Shown: positions 8,092 through 16,140, counted from the stretch's first letter. The stretch is 17,998 nucleotides of DNA from JAIEPT01 sp038217425 (GCA_038217425.1 JBBQPM010000139.1:1-17998), one strand, 5' to 3'. The notes: generated from the sequence alone by a model not told the origin. Program-made: numbers and translations.

Positions 8092-8205
8092 CGCTGTCGT
8101 TACTTGATCATTTTGAATCTCTGGATGGGACGCAGCGCTCGCGACATCCAACGAATGCTCTTGGTCCATAACACCACGGCGTACCGCGTGGCCAAGCTGA
8201 CTACG
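8092..8205 (+). pseudogene. Possible transposase helix-turn-helix fragment (IS630-like)
   Basis: In the plus frame containing 8104 the sequence reads ILNLWMGRSARDIQRML followed by HNTTAYRVAK. This fits the N-terminal helix-turn-helix of IS630-type transposases (pattern: L-x-G-x-S-x-R-x-I-x-R-x-L...T-x-Y-R-V). Nothing resembling the DDE catalytic part follows, and no terminal inverted repeats or target duplications were identified. An alternative is a degraded distal kinase segment, since planctomycete kinases contain a DIQR-L motif followed by AYR; the spacing does not match well. Either way it is a fragment and continues the decayed stretch between the kinase remnant and the sulfatase. Confidence 0.4.
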
Positions 8206-8263
8206 GCACTCATTTCAGGGACTCGCACTTCGAGGGAGGGATCGACAAGCGTCGCTGCGACAT

Positions 8264-9763
8264 CTACTTCGGAATCGGATCGCTGCGCCGGACGGTCTTA
8301 CCTTCCCAAACCGCTTCGTCGGTCTTGCGGTCGTACGTCAAAATGCGGTGAAGGCTGCCGGCCGCAGGAGGCAGGTCGATCTTCGGCAGCCATTTGATGT
8401 GCTCGGCAATCGACGCGGCGTGTTCCTTCTTGTCGGCGAGGTTGGTCCACTCGTGGGGATCGGTCTGGTGGTCGTAAAACTCCTGGCTGCCGTCAGCGTA
8501 GCGGATCAGGCGGTAGCGTTCGCTGCGAACGCTGTGATTGCCATGATTGTGCGTGGTAATTGCAGGCCGATCGCGTTTGGCCTGGGCGTTCTTGAGTTGC
8601 GGCGCCAGGCTCAGGCCTTCAAGATTTTTCGGCACGGGGAGCCCGCATAGCTCCGCCAGGGTCGGATAGAGATCGAGAAGTTCCGCCGGCTGCGTGCATT
8701 TCCCCTGGGCCACGCCCGGCCCGGCGAAAATCAACGGCACGCGGGTGGAGCGCTCCCAAAGGCTGTTCTTGCCGGTGATGCCCTTCTCGCCCAGGTGAAA
8801 ACCGTGATCGCTCCACAGGACGATGATCGTGTTGTCGGAGAGTCCTTCCTGGTCCAGGGCGTCAAGGACGCGTCCGACCTGGGCATCGACGAAACTGATA
8901 CACGCGAGATAACTCCGGCACAGGTTGCGCCACTGATTCTTCTCCTTGAGCCATTCGACGCGTGGCTCGGGAAGATGCCAGTGCAGGTACCAGGAGAACC
9001 GGGGCGTGTCGCTGCGGTCGTCCTGCTTGACCTTGGGCAGGACGCGGTCATCCTCGGGGTAAAGGTCGAACCACTTCTGCGTGGCGTAGCACGGTACATG
9101 CGGCAGAAAGAAGCCGACGCCCAGAAAGAATGGCCGATCTTTCGGCGCGGTCTTGATTTGCTCTACAGCCCAGCTCGCCGCCTGGTAGTCCCCCTTGTCT
9201 TTATCCTGGTGTGGAAAGAATCCCCAGTCCATGAGGGGGTTGTTCCCCATAGGGGTGTCGCCGATGAGTTTCTTGTCGGGCTTGACGCCGATGCCCCCGG
9301 CGGCGTCGGTGAACTCGAACTCGCGCGGCCCGGCGAAGTTCTTTGCCTTGACGCCCGGTCCGCCGGGGCCGGTGTGAAAGAGCTTGCCGACGCCCAGGGT
9401 CTTGTAGCCGTGGGCGGAGAAATGTTGCGGCAACGTCACGCGGTCGCGCCACTGGGGGAGCGTACGAAACCACGGCGCCAGGCCGTAGACGCCGGTGGTC
9501 GAAGGCCGCAAGCCGAGCATGATGCTGGTGCGCGACGGATTGCAGAGCGGGGCCTGGCAGTGCGCGTTCAGAAAGGTCGTGCCGCGCGCCGCCAGGCGTT
9601 TCAGGTTCGGCGTCTTGGCGAGAGGATGTCCGCCGAGCGGCTCGACCCAGTCATTCAAGTCGTCGATCGAAATGAAGAGAACGTTCGGTTTCTTCGCGGG
9701 GGGCTCGTTCGCAACCAGAGGCACTGCGATCAGAAGCAGAGCAAATAGCGTTTTCGAGATCAT
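8264..9763 (-). CDS. Secreted sulfatase (iduronate-2-sulfatase-like)
   Basis: A 499-residue type I sulfatase that hydrolyses sulfate esters, probably of sulfated polysaccharides, outside the cytoplasm. A Sec signal peptide covers residues 1-18 (ISKTLFALLLIAVPLVA). Metal-binding Asp34-Asp35 lie in ISIDDLNDW. The signature CNPSR at 74-78 supplies Cys74, the residue converted to formylglycine, with the canonical C-x-P-S-R spacing. LWSDHGFHLGE at 317-325 provides the second metal-binding Asp-His. The layout, including the IDDLND opening, suggests the iduronate-2-sulfatase-like group common in planctomycetes. The ATG at 9763 has a strong GGGAGG ribosome-binding site and lies only 21 bp after pheT, so the two may share a transcript. 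No formylglycine-generating enzyme gene was seen. Exact substrate is not predictable. Confidence 0.95.
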   Translation of the reverse strand: MISKTLFALLLIAVPLVANEPPAKKPNVLFISIDDLNDWVEPLGGHPLAKTPNLKRLAARGTTFLNAHCQAPLCNPSRTSIMLGLRPSTTGVYGLAPWFRTLPQWRDRVTLPQHFSAHGYKTLGVGKLFHTGPGGPGVKAKNFAGPREFEFTDAAGGIGVKPDKKLIGDTPMGNNPLMDWGFFPHQDKDKGDYQAASWAVEQIKTAPKDRPFFLGVGFFLPHVPCYATQKWFDLYPEDDRVLPKVKQDDRSDTPRFSWYLHWHLPEPRVEWLKEKNQWRNLCRSYLACISFVDAQVGRVLDALDQEGLSDNTIIVLWSDHGFHLGEKGITGKNSLWERSTRVPLIFAGPGVAQGKCTQPAELLDLYPTLAELCGLPVPKNLEGLSLAPQLKNAQAKRDRPAITTHNHGNHSVRSERYRLIRYADGSQEFYDHQTDPHEWTNLADKKEHAASIAEHIKWLPKIDLPPAAGSLHRILTYDRKTDEAVWEGKTVRRSDPIPK

Positions 9764-9784
9764 GGAAGTCGGCCTCCCGGACGT

Positions 9785-12298
9785 TTATTCTTTGCCGCGG
9801 ATCTGCGCCTTCAGGACGTGCTTGAGGCGGTCCTCGATCTTTTTGTGTGCCTTGTCGATCTCCTTGTCCGTGAGCGTGCGGTCGCCGGCCTGGTACGAGA
9901 GGGCATAGGCCAAACTCTTACGCCCCGCCGGCACGCTGTCGCCGCGGTAGACGTCGAACAACCGGATCTGCCGCAGCAGATCGCCCCCCGCTTGCCGAAT
10001 CTCGATCCCCACCTTCTCCGCGGCCAATTCCTCTTCGACGACCACGGCAATGTCGCGCAAGGCGGCCGGGAACTGCGGCACCGGCGCGTAACTGTACCGG
10101 GCCGGCAGACTCGCTTGCAACGCCTCGAGATCGAAGTCCGCAGCGAGCACGATGCGCCCCGCCAGCTTGAACGCTTCCGCGATCTGCGGATGAAGTTCCC
10201 CGAACGAGCCGATCTCCTTGCCGGCGACCGTGAGCGTCGCCGACTTGCCCGGATGCAGGAACGCGGCCTGCGCCGGCTGGTAGCGGACGTTCGCGAGGTG
10301 CAGATCCTCGGCCAGCACCTCGACGATCCCCTTGAGATCGAAGAAATCGAGCGGCGCGTTCGCCGCCCCGGCGTCGTTCCAGTTCTCGACGCGCCGGTCC
10401 CCGGAAAGCACGAGCGCCAGCCGACGCGATTCGTTGGGGAGCTTGGCGCCGGTCGGCACGTAAACAACGCCGACCTCGAACAGCCGAACGTCGCCGGTAT
10501 GTTTGAGATTGCTGGCCGCGACGTCGAGGACGCTCGCCAGGACGCTCTGCCGCATCGCCGTTCGTTCGCTGCTGATCGGATTCTTGAGTGTGACGTAATT
10601 CTTGCCGGCGCCGACGATCGACTCCTCGCGTTCGGGGGTCGTGAGCGAGTAACACATGACTTGCTGCAGGCCGGCGCCCACGAGGATGTCCTTGACGCGT
10701 TCCTCGAAGATCATCGGCACGTTGGCGGATTGCCGCGGGAGTTCATCGCGGAGCCGAGTCTCAGGGAGTCGATCGTAGCCGTAAAGCCTTACGAGATCCT
10801 CAATGAGATCGGCAGGCCCGGCCTGGATATCGAGGCGATGCGTCGGGGTCGTGGCCACGAGCGTGTCGGCGTCTTTCTCAACCACGTCGAATTCGAGCGT
10901 GCGTAGGATGCGAATCGCCTCGTCGCGGGGGAACTCCATGCCCAGCAGGCGATTGACGTGCGACAGTTTCAGCTCGACCACTTGCGGCGGCAGCGGCCCG
11001 GGATACGCGTCGACCAGTCCCTGGCAGATCGTGCCGCCGGCGTGCAATCGCATCAGTTCCGCCGCCCGCCGAGCCGCGGGGAGCACGGTCTCGGGATGGA
11101 TGCCGCGACTGAAGCGCTGGCTCGCTTCGCTGGGGAGATTGAAGTGTTTGAAGGTCCGGCGAATGCTGACGAAATCGAAACTCGCCGACTCGAGCAGGAT
11201 GTTCTTCGTGGACGCCGTCACTTCCGTCTCGAGCCCCCCCATGACGCCGGCGAGCGCGATCGCTCCCTGGGAATCGGCGATCACCAGATGTTCCGGCGCC
11301 AGCTCGCGTTTTTGGCCGTCGAGCGTGACCAGGATCTCGCCCGGCTTGGCGGAACGCACCGTGATCGTCGGCGCCTTACCGCCGGCCCGCTTAACGAGAA
11401 AATCGTAATCGAACGCATGTAGGGGTTGGCCCCATTCGAGCATGACGTAGTTGGTGACGTCGACGATGTTGTTGATGGGTCTCATGCCGGCGTAGAGAAG
11501 CCGGCGCTGCATCCAGCCCGGCGACGGTCCGATCTTTACGCCCTGGATGAGCGCCGCGGCGTAGCGGGCCGAGAGCTTCGCATCCGCGATTTCGACATGC
11601 ACCTGTCCCGCGATCGCCGCGCCCGACGCTTGCATTTCGTCGGCGGGGAGCTTGAGTTTCTGCCCGGTGAGCGCCGCGACTTCGCGGGCCACGCCGAGCA
11701 TCGACAGGCAGCGGGCCATGTTCGGCAGCACGTCGACTTCGATAACGACGTCCCCCATGAAATCGACGAGCGGCATGCCGACCGGGGCGTCGTCCTCGAG
11801 AATGATGATCCCTTCGTGATCGGCCTTGTTGTCGGAGACGCCGAGTTCTAGCAACGAGCAGACCATCGCGTCGCTGGGGATGCCGCGGATCTTGGTCGGC
11901 TTCAATTCCTTGATGACGCGTTCTTCGGAATGGCCGTCGTAAAGCTTCGATCCCGCGAGGCCAAGGACGACCTTTTTGCCGACGTCGCCGACATAGACGT
12001 TCGGAGCGCCGGTGACGAGCAGCTTCGAGGTGCCCGGCCCCCAGGTGACGGTGGGGAGCTTCAGGCGGTCGGCGTCGGGATGTTTGTCGACGCCGGTGAT
12101 CTCGGCGACGACGATCTTGTCGCGATCCCACACCGGCCCGCGGTCTTCAGGTTTGACGCGCACGCCTTCGGGGATCGGCAGGCCCAGGACGCGCGTGCCG
12201 GCAACTTCGAGCCCCGCGAACGTGAGACGTTCGATGAGCTTGGCCGGCTCGAGGGTGACGTCAACGTAGTCGCGGAGCCAATTCAGCGGGATTTTCAT
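9785..12298 (-). CDS. pheT: Phenylalanine--tRNA ligase beta subunit
   Basis: The beta subunit of the heterotetrameric PheRS, which charges tRNA-Phe; it carries tRNA binding and editing functions. Length (837 residues) is near the usual 780-820. Domains in order: N-terminal start MKIPLNWLRDYVD; the tRNA-binding (EMAP-like) domain with VAEITGVDKHPDADRLKL at about 64-81; B3/B4 editing region with GMRPINNIVDVTNYVMLEWG; B5 domain with VNRLLGMEFPRDEAIRIL; the catalytic-like core; and a C-terminal FDX-ACB anticodon-binding domain from PQFPAALRDIAVVV to the end. The extra length includes a short insertion with PEDRGPVWDRDKI before the tRNA-binding motif. pheS, usually immediately upstream, is not adjacent: the upstream neighbour is a sigma-operon membrane protein gene. 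A sulfatase gene follows 21 bp downstream. Confidence 0.98.
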   Translation of the reverse strand: MKIPLNWLRDYVDVTLEPAKLIERLTFAGLEVAGTRVLGLPIPEGVRVKPEDRGPVWDRDKIVVAEITGVDKHPDADRLKLPTVTWGPGTSKLLVTGAPNVYVGDVGKKVVLGLAGSKLYDGHSEERVIKELKPTKIRGIPSDAMVCSLLELGVSDNKADHEGIIILEDDAPVGMPLVDFMGDVVIEVDVLPNMARCLSMLGVAREVAALTGQKLKLPADEMQASGAAIAGQVHVEIADAKLSARYAAALIQGVKIGPSPGWMQRRLLYAGMRPINNIVDVTNYVMLEWGQPLHAFDYDFLVKRAGGKAPTITVRSAKPGEILVTLDGQKRELAPEHLVIADSQGAIALAGVMGGLETEVTASTKNILLESASFDFVSIRRTFKHFNLPSEASQRFSRGIHPETVLPAARRAAELMRLHAGGTICQGLVDAYPGPLPPQVVELKLSHVNRLLGMEFPRDEAIRILRTLEFDVVEKDADTLVATTPTHRLDIQAGPADLIEDLVRLYGYDRLPETRLRDELPRQSANVPMIFEERVKDILVGAGLQQVMCYSLTTPEREESIVGAGKNYVTLKNPISSERTAMRQSVLASVLDVAASNLKHTGDVRLFEVGVVYVPTGAKLPNESRRLALVLSGDRRVENWNDAGAANAPLDFFDLKGIVEVLAEDLHLANVRYQPAQAAFLHPGKSATLTVAGKEIGSFGELHPQIAEAFKLAGRIVLAADFDLEALQASLPARYSYAPVPQFPAALRDIAVVVEEELAAEKVGIEIRQAGGDLLRQIRLFDVYRGDSVPAGRKSLAYALSYQAGDRTLTDKEIDKAHKKIEDRLKHVLKAQIRGKE

Positions 12299-12342
12299 GA
12301 GAGAACCGTCTGCGATCGAAGGAAAAGCGGGAGATCATTTGA

Positions 12343-12361
12343 GGGGGCGGCTCCCGCCCCC
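12343..12361. terminator. Perfect GC hairpin between the sigma operon and pheT
   Basis: GGGGGCGG and CCGCCCCC form a perfect 8-bp stem around a CTC loop. It lies 101-119 bp beyond the stop codon of the last gene of the minus-strand sigma operon and about 45 bp upstream of pheT. No T-run follows, so it may be a dispersed GC-rich repeat of the planctomycete type that doubles as a terminator. The rest of the gap (12299-12461) contains no gene. Confidence 0.5.
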
Positions 12362-12461
12362 GGCACATCGAAGGGTCAATATATACACCACCCTGCGCAG
12401 GCTCCACTGCAATGCCCGGAGGGCAACTTGCAATTTTCATCGCTTTTTCCAGATCGAAGGT

Positions 12462-13226
12462 TCATGGCTCCATCGGTTCCGGCAGGCCAAGCATCGTTCG
12501 TATCTCGTTCCACGTTTCCTTGCGCAGATCCTGATAATTCTTGCTCGCCAGGGGATCGACGGCTTCCCAGATTTCCTGCAAGAGGTCTGCCTGCTTCTCG
12601 AGTTTCTTGGAGATCTGGCGCACCTCCTTCAGCGTTTTCGCTTCCGCGGGCTCCAGTTTGCCGGTCTCGATTTTGGCCATCTGTTCGTCCAGGGTCTGCA
12701 CGAACGTTACGATGGTCGCCAGGATCTGTTCCGCCTCGGCCTGTTGGTAGGTTTCGTGTTCGTACGCATCCGCCAGCAGGCCGAGGTTGAGATACGACTG
12801 GTACAAGTGCATGGCGCTGAGCGAGCCGACGCATTCGAGCAACGCTTCCCGCTGCGGATCGGAAGCGATGACGGCCTCAGGCGGCGCGACGTTCTTCGGC
12901 TTTTGAGCGACTCCCACCTGCGGAAGTACGAGATTCTTGCTCGGGGCGAAGACGGACGATTTGGCTTTCGGCTTCGGCGCTTCTCCAGACGGGACCGGCT
13001 TGGTCGATGGGGCGACTTCCAGTTGAGGCATCGCAACCGCGGGCGACTCGCGGAGGAGATTCCAAGCGACGACCATCGCTACTATCCCCGCGACCATCAG
13101 CAGTGCCAGGGCGGCGAGCGCGAGCGGCATTTGCGACGCCGGCTGCCGAGTTGGTTTCGCAGCGACGGGAGGCACATAGGCCTTGGCGATCAAGCGACTC
13201 TTGCCGGGCGGGGTCGAATTGGCCAT
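12462..13226 (-). CDS. Single-pass membrane protein with coiled-coil-prone C-terminus, last gene of sigma operon
   Basis: A 254-residue protein from the ATG at 13226, chosen because a GAGG ribosome-binding site lies just upstream; the frame is open further to 13772 but that part is a shadow of the Gly/Lys-rich gene. Residues 1-32 are a basic cytoplasmic tail; 33-55 (MPLALAALALLMVAGIVAMVV) form one transmembrane helix; 65-120 are a Pro/Lys-rich linker; 121-254 are helical with heptad-like leucines (about 160-220, including KTLKEVRQISKKLEKQADLL). Topology is probably N-in with the helical domain outside the cytoplasmic membrane. No known family is recognised. It is 80 bp downstream of the Gly/Lys-rich gene on the same strand and is likely the last gene of the ECF operon, perhaps anchoring or sensing one of the secreted products. 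Confidence 0.75.
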   Translation of the reverse strand: MANSTPPGKSRLIAKAYVPPVAAKPTRQPASQMPLALAALALLMVAGIVAMVVAWNLLRESPAVAMPQLEVAPSTKPVPSGEAPKPKAKSSVFAPSKNLVLPQVGVAQKPKNVAPPEAVIASDPQREALLECVGSLSAMHLYQSYLNLGLLADAYEHETYQQAEAEQILATIVTFVQTLDEQMAKIETGKLEPAEAKTLKEVRQISKKLEKQADLLQEIWEAVDPLASKNYQDLRKETWNEIRTMLGLPEPMEP

Positions 13227-13306
13227 GAGATCCTCGGTGAACGCGTCCACGAATAGTTCTGTAAAAGAGAGGAGCGAGCGAGACCGGGTCGCTCGCTCCG
13301 GAACGA

Positions 13307-14182
13307 TTATTTTTTGCGCCCTGCTCCCGCTTTGCCGCCGAGATTTCCCGCGACGGCGAAGAACTGGGGAGCGCGTTGGGCCATGACGTTTTGTTGACCG
13401 CCGCCGCCCGGTCCTTTGAAGGGCGCTTTCGCGCCTTGGAATTTCTGCTGCATGCCGCCGGGGCCAGCCTTGTTTGGGGCTTTGCCAAATTGCATGTTTT
13501 GCGGCGCCTGCCCTGCTTTTGCGAACGCGATCTTGGGTTGCATCTGCGGCGCGTTCATCGGCCCGGCCTTCTTGCCGCCCTGCATGTTTTGCGGCCCCTG
13601 GCCTGCCTTGGCGAACGCATTCTTGGGTTGCAGCTTCGGCACGTTCATCGGCGCGCCCTTCTTGGCGATTTGCCCGCCCTGGCCTGGCTTGCCGGCGCCG
13701 TTCTGAACGGCGTTGTTTGGGGCAGGCTTCTTTCCGCAGTTCTTGCCGGCCTGTTGACCGACATTTCCGCACATCATGCCTCCTTTGCCGCCTCCTTTGC
13801 CCGCCTGGCCCTTGCCTCCCTGACCGCCGCCTTTTTGTTGACCTTGCCCCTTCTTTCCAACCTGGGCCATGCCTTTGCCCATGTTCCCCTTCGCATTGTC
13901 GTTCAGCACGATGCCGAGGAGTTGTTGAAACGCGCGTTCGAGTTGCTTGAAGTCCTTTGGATTGTTGTCGAGTTTGGCAAAGAGCGGCAACAGATGTTGC
14001 AACTCCAGCAGGATCGCGTTATCGACGCCTCCCCCGCCCCCTTTGCCTTTCCCCTTACCCTGCCCGCCGCCTCCTTTGCCTTTGCCTTCGGCGAGGACCG
14101 CATCAAGGGAACAAAGCAGCACAATGGCGACGACGCCAAGCAGCAGGAACCAACGCGCGCACCGCGTACGCACCGAATTCAT
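13307..14182 (-). CDS. Secreted Gly/Lys-rich low-complexity protein with internal repeats
   Basis: A 291-residue exported protein. The ATG at 14182 has a GGAGG ribosome-binding site 7 nt upstream. Residues 1-31 form a Sec signal peptide (WFLLLGVVAIVLLCSLDAVLA). The mature chain begins with GKGKGGGGQGKGKGKGGGGG (33-52), continues with one helical block (53-95, rich in Leu with PLFAKLDNNP and RAFQQLLGIVL), and then becomes a Gly/Lys/Gln/Asn-rich tail to the end. Residues 174-203 and 204-233 are a direct 30-residue repeat (KKGAPMN.../KKAGPMN..., each ending PQNMQ plus two residues). It is strongly basic, has few aromatics, and has three mature Cys residues (138, 149 and one more in the signal region). 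Such a protein could bind polyanions or form a matrix, but this is inference. It sits 52 bp downstream of the 181-aa gene in the ECF operon. No family recognised. Confidence 0.8.
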   Translation of the reverse strand: MNSVRTRCARWFLLLGVVAIVLLCSLDAVLAEGKGKGGGGQGKGKGKGGGGGVDNAILLELQHLLPLFAKLDNNPKDFKQLERAFQQLLGIVLNDNAKGNMGKGMAQVGKKGQGQQKGGGQGGKGQAGKGGGKGGMMCGNVGQQAGKNCGKKPAPNNAVQNGAGKPGQGGQIAKKGAPMNVPKLQPKNAFAKAGQGPQNMQGGKKAGPMNAPQMQPKIAFAKAGQAPQNMQFGKAPNKAGPGGMQQKFQGAKAPFKGPGGGGQQNVMAQRAPQFFAVAGNLGGKAGAGRKK

Positions 14183-14234
14183 GACCGACCTCCGAAACAG
14201 TGATGGGATGGAAATTACCTGGATCGAATGCGAA

Positions 14235-14780
14235 CTACTTCTTCTTGCCCTTCTTCATCCAGCCGGGCATCTTGCCTTTGCCCTGGCTGCGATTCTCCGT
14301 CTCCTTTTTCGCCTCCTGGATTTTCAGTACCGCCTCCTTCATCGCCGGTTGATCCTGGGCTGCAGAAGTTTCGAGCGACTTTTCCGCGCTGCCGGCCACG
14401 CTCGACGCTTGCTGCGAGAGCAACTCGACCTCGGCACTCTGAGGCGAGTTCGCAGGGACCTCTTGGTGAGCTTGGCGGAGCGTCTCGCCCACGCCTTCCA
14501 CCAGCACCAACTCCAGATATTGGCCGTACGATGTCGCACGTTTGACTTCCCCCTTCTTGGCGGAGTCTTGAACTTCGCGCGACATCCGATCGGCCAAGCG
14601 CTGACAGATTCGAGCGCGGACCAATGGGTCGTCGGCTTCCGAAAGCTCCAGTGCGGCGTCGACCAATATTCCGACCATGCCCGGCATGCTCGGAACCGCT
14701 GTTTCCGCTCGCGAGGAATCATCGAACCAACTCAGCGCGAGACAGGCTAGACCGAACGCAAATAATATGGAGCGTTTCAT
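14235..14780 (-). CDS. Secreted protein sharing a domain with the anti-sigma factor
   Basis: A 181-residue protein whose ATG overlaps the stop of the anti-sigma gene by 4 bp (ATGA), implying translational coupling. Residues 1-25 are a Sec signal peptide ending SRA. The mature helical part has ALELSEADDPLVRARICQRLAD at 43-64, which lines up with LELAQTKNPRTRVEILGKLAD of the anti-sigma factor's outer region (147-167); the following segments (Ser/Lys-rich helix, then a tyrosine and a hydrophobic helix) also align. The C-terminus is a short basic tail (KMPGWMKKGKKK). It is therefore probably a free extracytoplasmic relative of the anti-sigma sensor domain, perhaps a competitor or partner in signalling. 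Function unknown; no named family recognised. Confidence 0.8.
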   Translation of the reverse strand: MKRSILFAFGLACLALSWFDDSSRAETAVPSMPGMVGILVDAALELSEADDPLVRARICQRLADRMSREVQDSAKKGEVKRATSYGQYLELVLVEGVGETLRQAHQEVPANSPQSAEVELLSQQASSVAGSAEKSLETSAAQDQPAMKEAVLKIQEAKKETENRSQGKGKMPGWMKKGKKK

Positions 14781-15577
14781 TCTGCTCCCTCCTTCGAGAG
14801 GTCGCGAAGCCCGCGGGCGCCTTCGCGCGAAGCAAGTGCGATTTGACGCATCGGTTCCGCCAACTCCGCGCCGACCGTTTTCGCGAGGGCAGTCGACGCA
14901 CTGGCGTGGAGCTCGAGTTTCTGGGCCGCTTCGAGCAACGTCTCCCGGCCGTCCTCGAGAACTTTGGCGCGACCCAGAATCCCGTCTCGGATTACCTTGC
15001 CGTACAATTCTGCGACCGCCCTCAATTCCGTCGGCTTCCCGGCCTTCACCAGACTCGCCGACGCGCCGCTCAGGACGTCGGCTAATTTCCCCAGGATCTC
15101 AACGCGCGTCCGCGGGTTCTTCGTCTGCGCCAACTCCAGGTTGCAATCGAGCACCTTGAGGACCAACTCATGATCCTCCTCCAGGGCAACCGGCTTGACG
15201 GGTTGCTGCACCAGCACGTCGTTCATTTTGGTTGCCGGGCTCATCCGGCGAACCGCCCAATCGCCGAGTATCAGGCCCGTGGCGATCAACACGCCCAGAG
15301 CGAGCGCCGCCATGAAGTATTTTCGCACCCGCCGAATCGGGCGAGTCGGCGCCGGCGCGGGAGCTGGCTCAAGCGGCAGCAGGAATAACCGTTTCAGCTG
15401 GTCGTCGCCTTTCGACGCAGGAACTGGCAGCAGCGGCACGTGACGTTCGATGGTGAGCAATTGCCCGTGCCAGGCCTTGCACGCGGCGCAGAGGCTGAGG
15501 TGTCCCGCGCACTCCGGGTCGGCGTCCGAAGGATTCTCGGCGAGCAACAACCGCTGCCTGCAATCGGCGCATTTCAC
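14777..15577 (-). CDS. Transmembrane zinc-finger anti-sigma factor
   Basis: A 266-residue anti-sigma factor inferred from position and architecture. The N-terminus has a zf-HC2-type zinc site: Cys3, Cys6, His26, Cys30 and Cys33, with the anti-sigma H-x3-C-x2-C spacing (HLSLCAAC). A Pro/Ala-rich linker (70-80) and basic RRVRK precede one transmembrane helix at about 87-106. The outer part (120-266) is helical and shares a domain with the product of the next gene. It would hold the ECF sigma factor at the membrane until an envelope signal releases it. Its ATG overlaps the sigma gene stop by 4 bp, and its own stop overlaps the next gene by 4 bp. The zinc site has an extra N-terminal C-x2-C pair relative to the minimal motif. 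Confidence 0.88.
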   Translation of the reverse strand: MKCADCRQRLLLAENPSDADPECAGHLSLCAACKAWHGQLLTIERHVPLLPVPASKGDDQLKRLFLLPLEPAPAPAPTRPIRRVRKYFMAALALGVLIATGLILGDWAVRRMSPATKMNDVLVQQPVKPVALEEDHELVLKVLDCNLELAQTKNPRTRVEILGKLADVLSGASASLVKAGKPTELRAVAELYGKVIRDGILGRAKVLEDGRETLLEAAQKLELHASASTALAKTVGAELAEPMRQIALASREGARGLRDLSKEGAE

Positions 15578-16140
15578 GGCTTATCCTCCGTCTGCAAATA
15601 GGGCTGCATGACTTCCATCAACTTCTGTCTCGCCTTGTAGACGCGCCAGCGAGCCGTTTCTTCCGTCAAATCGAGGATCTCGGCAATTTGCTGGAACGAC
15701 ATCTCTTCCTCCACGCGAAGCAAAAACGGGCCGCGATATTCGCTCGGCAACCGACCGACGCCGCGCGTAAGCTGAATCATCGCCTCCGCGGCAAGCATCG
15801 CATCGGCCGGGTCTTGTTCCTTGCTGAGCCACTCTTCGGGCAGAGTTTGCCGGACCAACTTCTTGGGCCGATGCAAACTCGCAAAGGCGTTGTAGGCGAT
15901 GCGAAACAACCACGCTTGAAAGCCTACCTTCGGCACGAATCCGGCAATCGATCGGAACGCCTTCAGAAAGGCCTCCTGCGCCATATCCTCCGCTTCATGC
16001 TGATTGTGCGAAAGGTGATAGAGCCAGCGATACAGGCGATTCCAATAGCGATCCACAAGCCCAGCGAACGCCTCACGATCGCCGCGTTGCGAGCGCTGGA
16101 TCAGGTCGGCTTCGTCGTCTGGAACCACGTTGGCAGCCAT
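15574..16140 (-). CDS. ECF-type RNA polymerase sigma factor
   Basis: A 188-residue sigma-70 family factor of the extracytoplasmic function class. Region 2 covers about 21-90, with the core-binding helix HEAEDMAQEAFLKAFRSI (48-65) and WLFRIAYNAF (77-86) near the -10 recognition part. Region 4 covers about 126-178, with LPSEYRGPFLLRVEEEMSFQ and a helix-turn-helix IAEILDLTEETARWRVYKAR. The ATG at 16140 was chosen because it starts the standard ECF length. The frame stays open to 16461, but that extension translates a palindromic repeat. The gene heads an operon with an overlapping anti-sigma gene and three secreted or membrane proteins, which it probably activates along with itself. No confident promoter was identified upstream. 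Confidence 0.95.
   Translation of the reverse strand: MAANVVPDDEADLIQRSQRGDREAFAGLVDRYWNRLYRWLYHLSHNQHEAEDMAQEAFLKAFRSIAGFVPKVGFQAWLFRIAYNAFASLHRPKKLVRQTLPEEWLSKEQDPADAMLAAEAMIQLTRGVGRLPSEYRGPFLLRVEEEMSFQQIAEILDLTEETARWRVYKARQKLMEVMQPYLQTEDKP

Noticed and set aside
9818..10906. 362-codon plus-strand frame
   Set aside because: It lies entirely antisense to pheT, whose motifs are continuous there; high GC content produces such long shadows.
13227..13772. Upstream extension of the 254-aa membrane protein gene
   Set aside because: It overlaps the Gly/Lys-rich gene in another frame and is Arg-rich; a GAGG site precedes the ATG at 13226.
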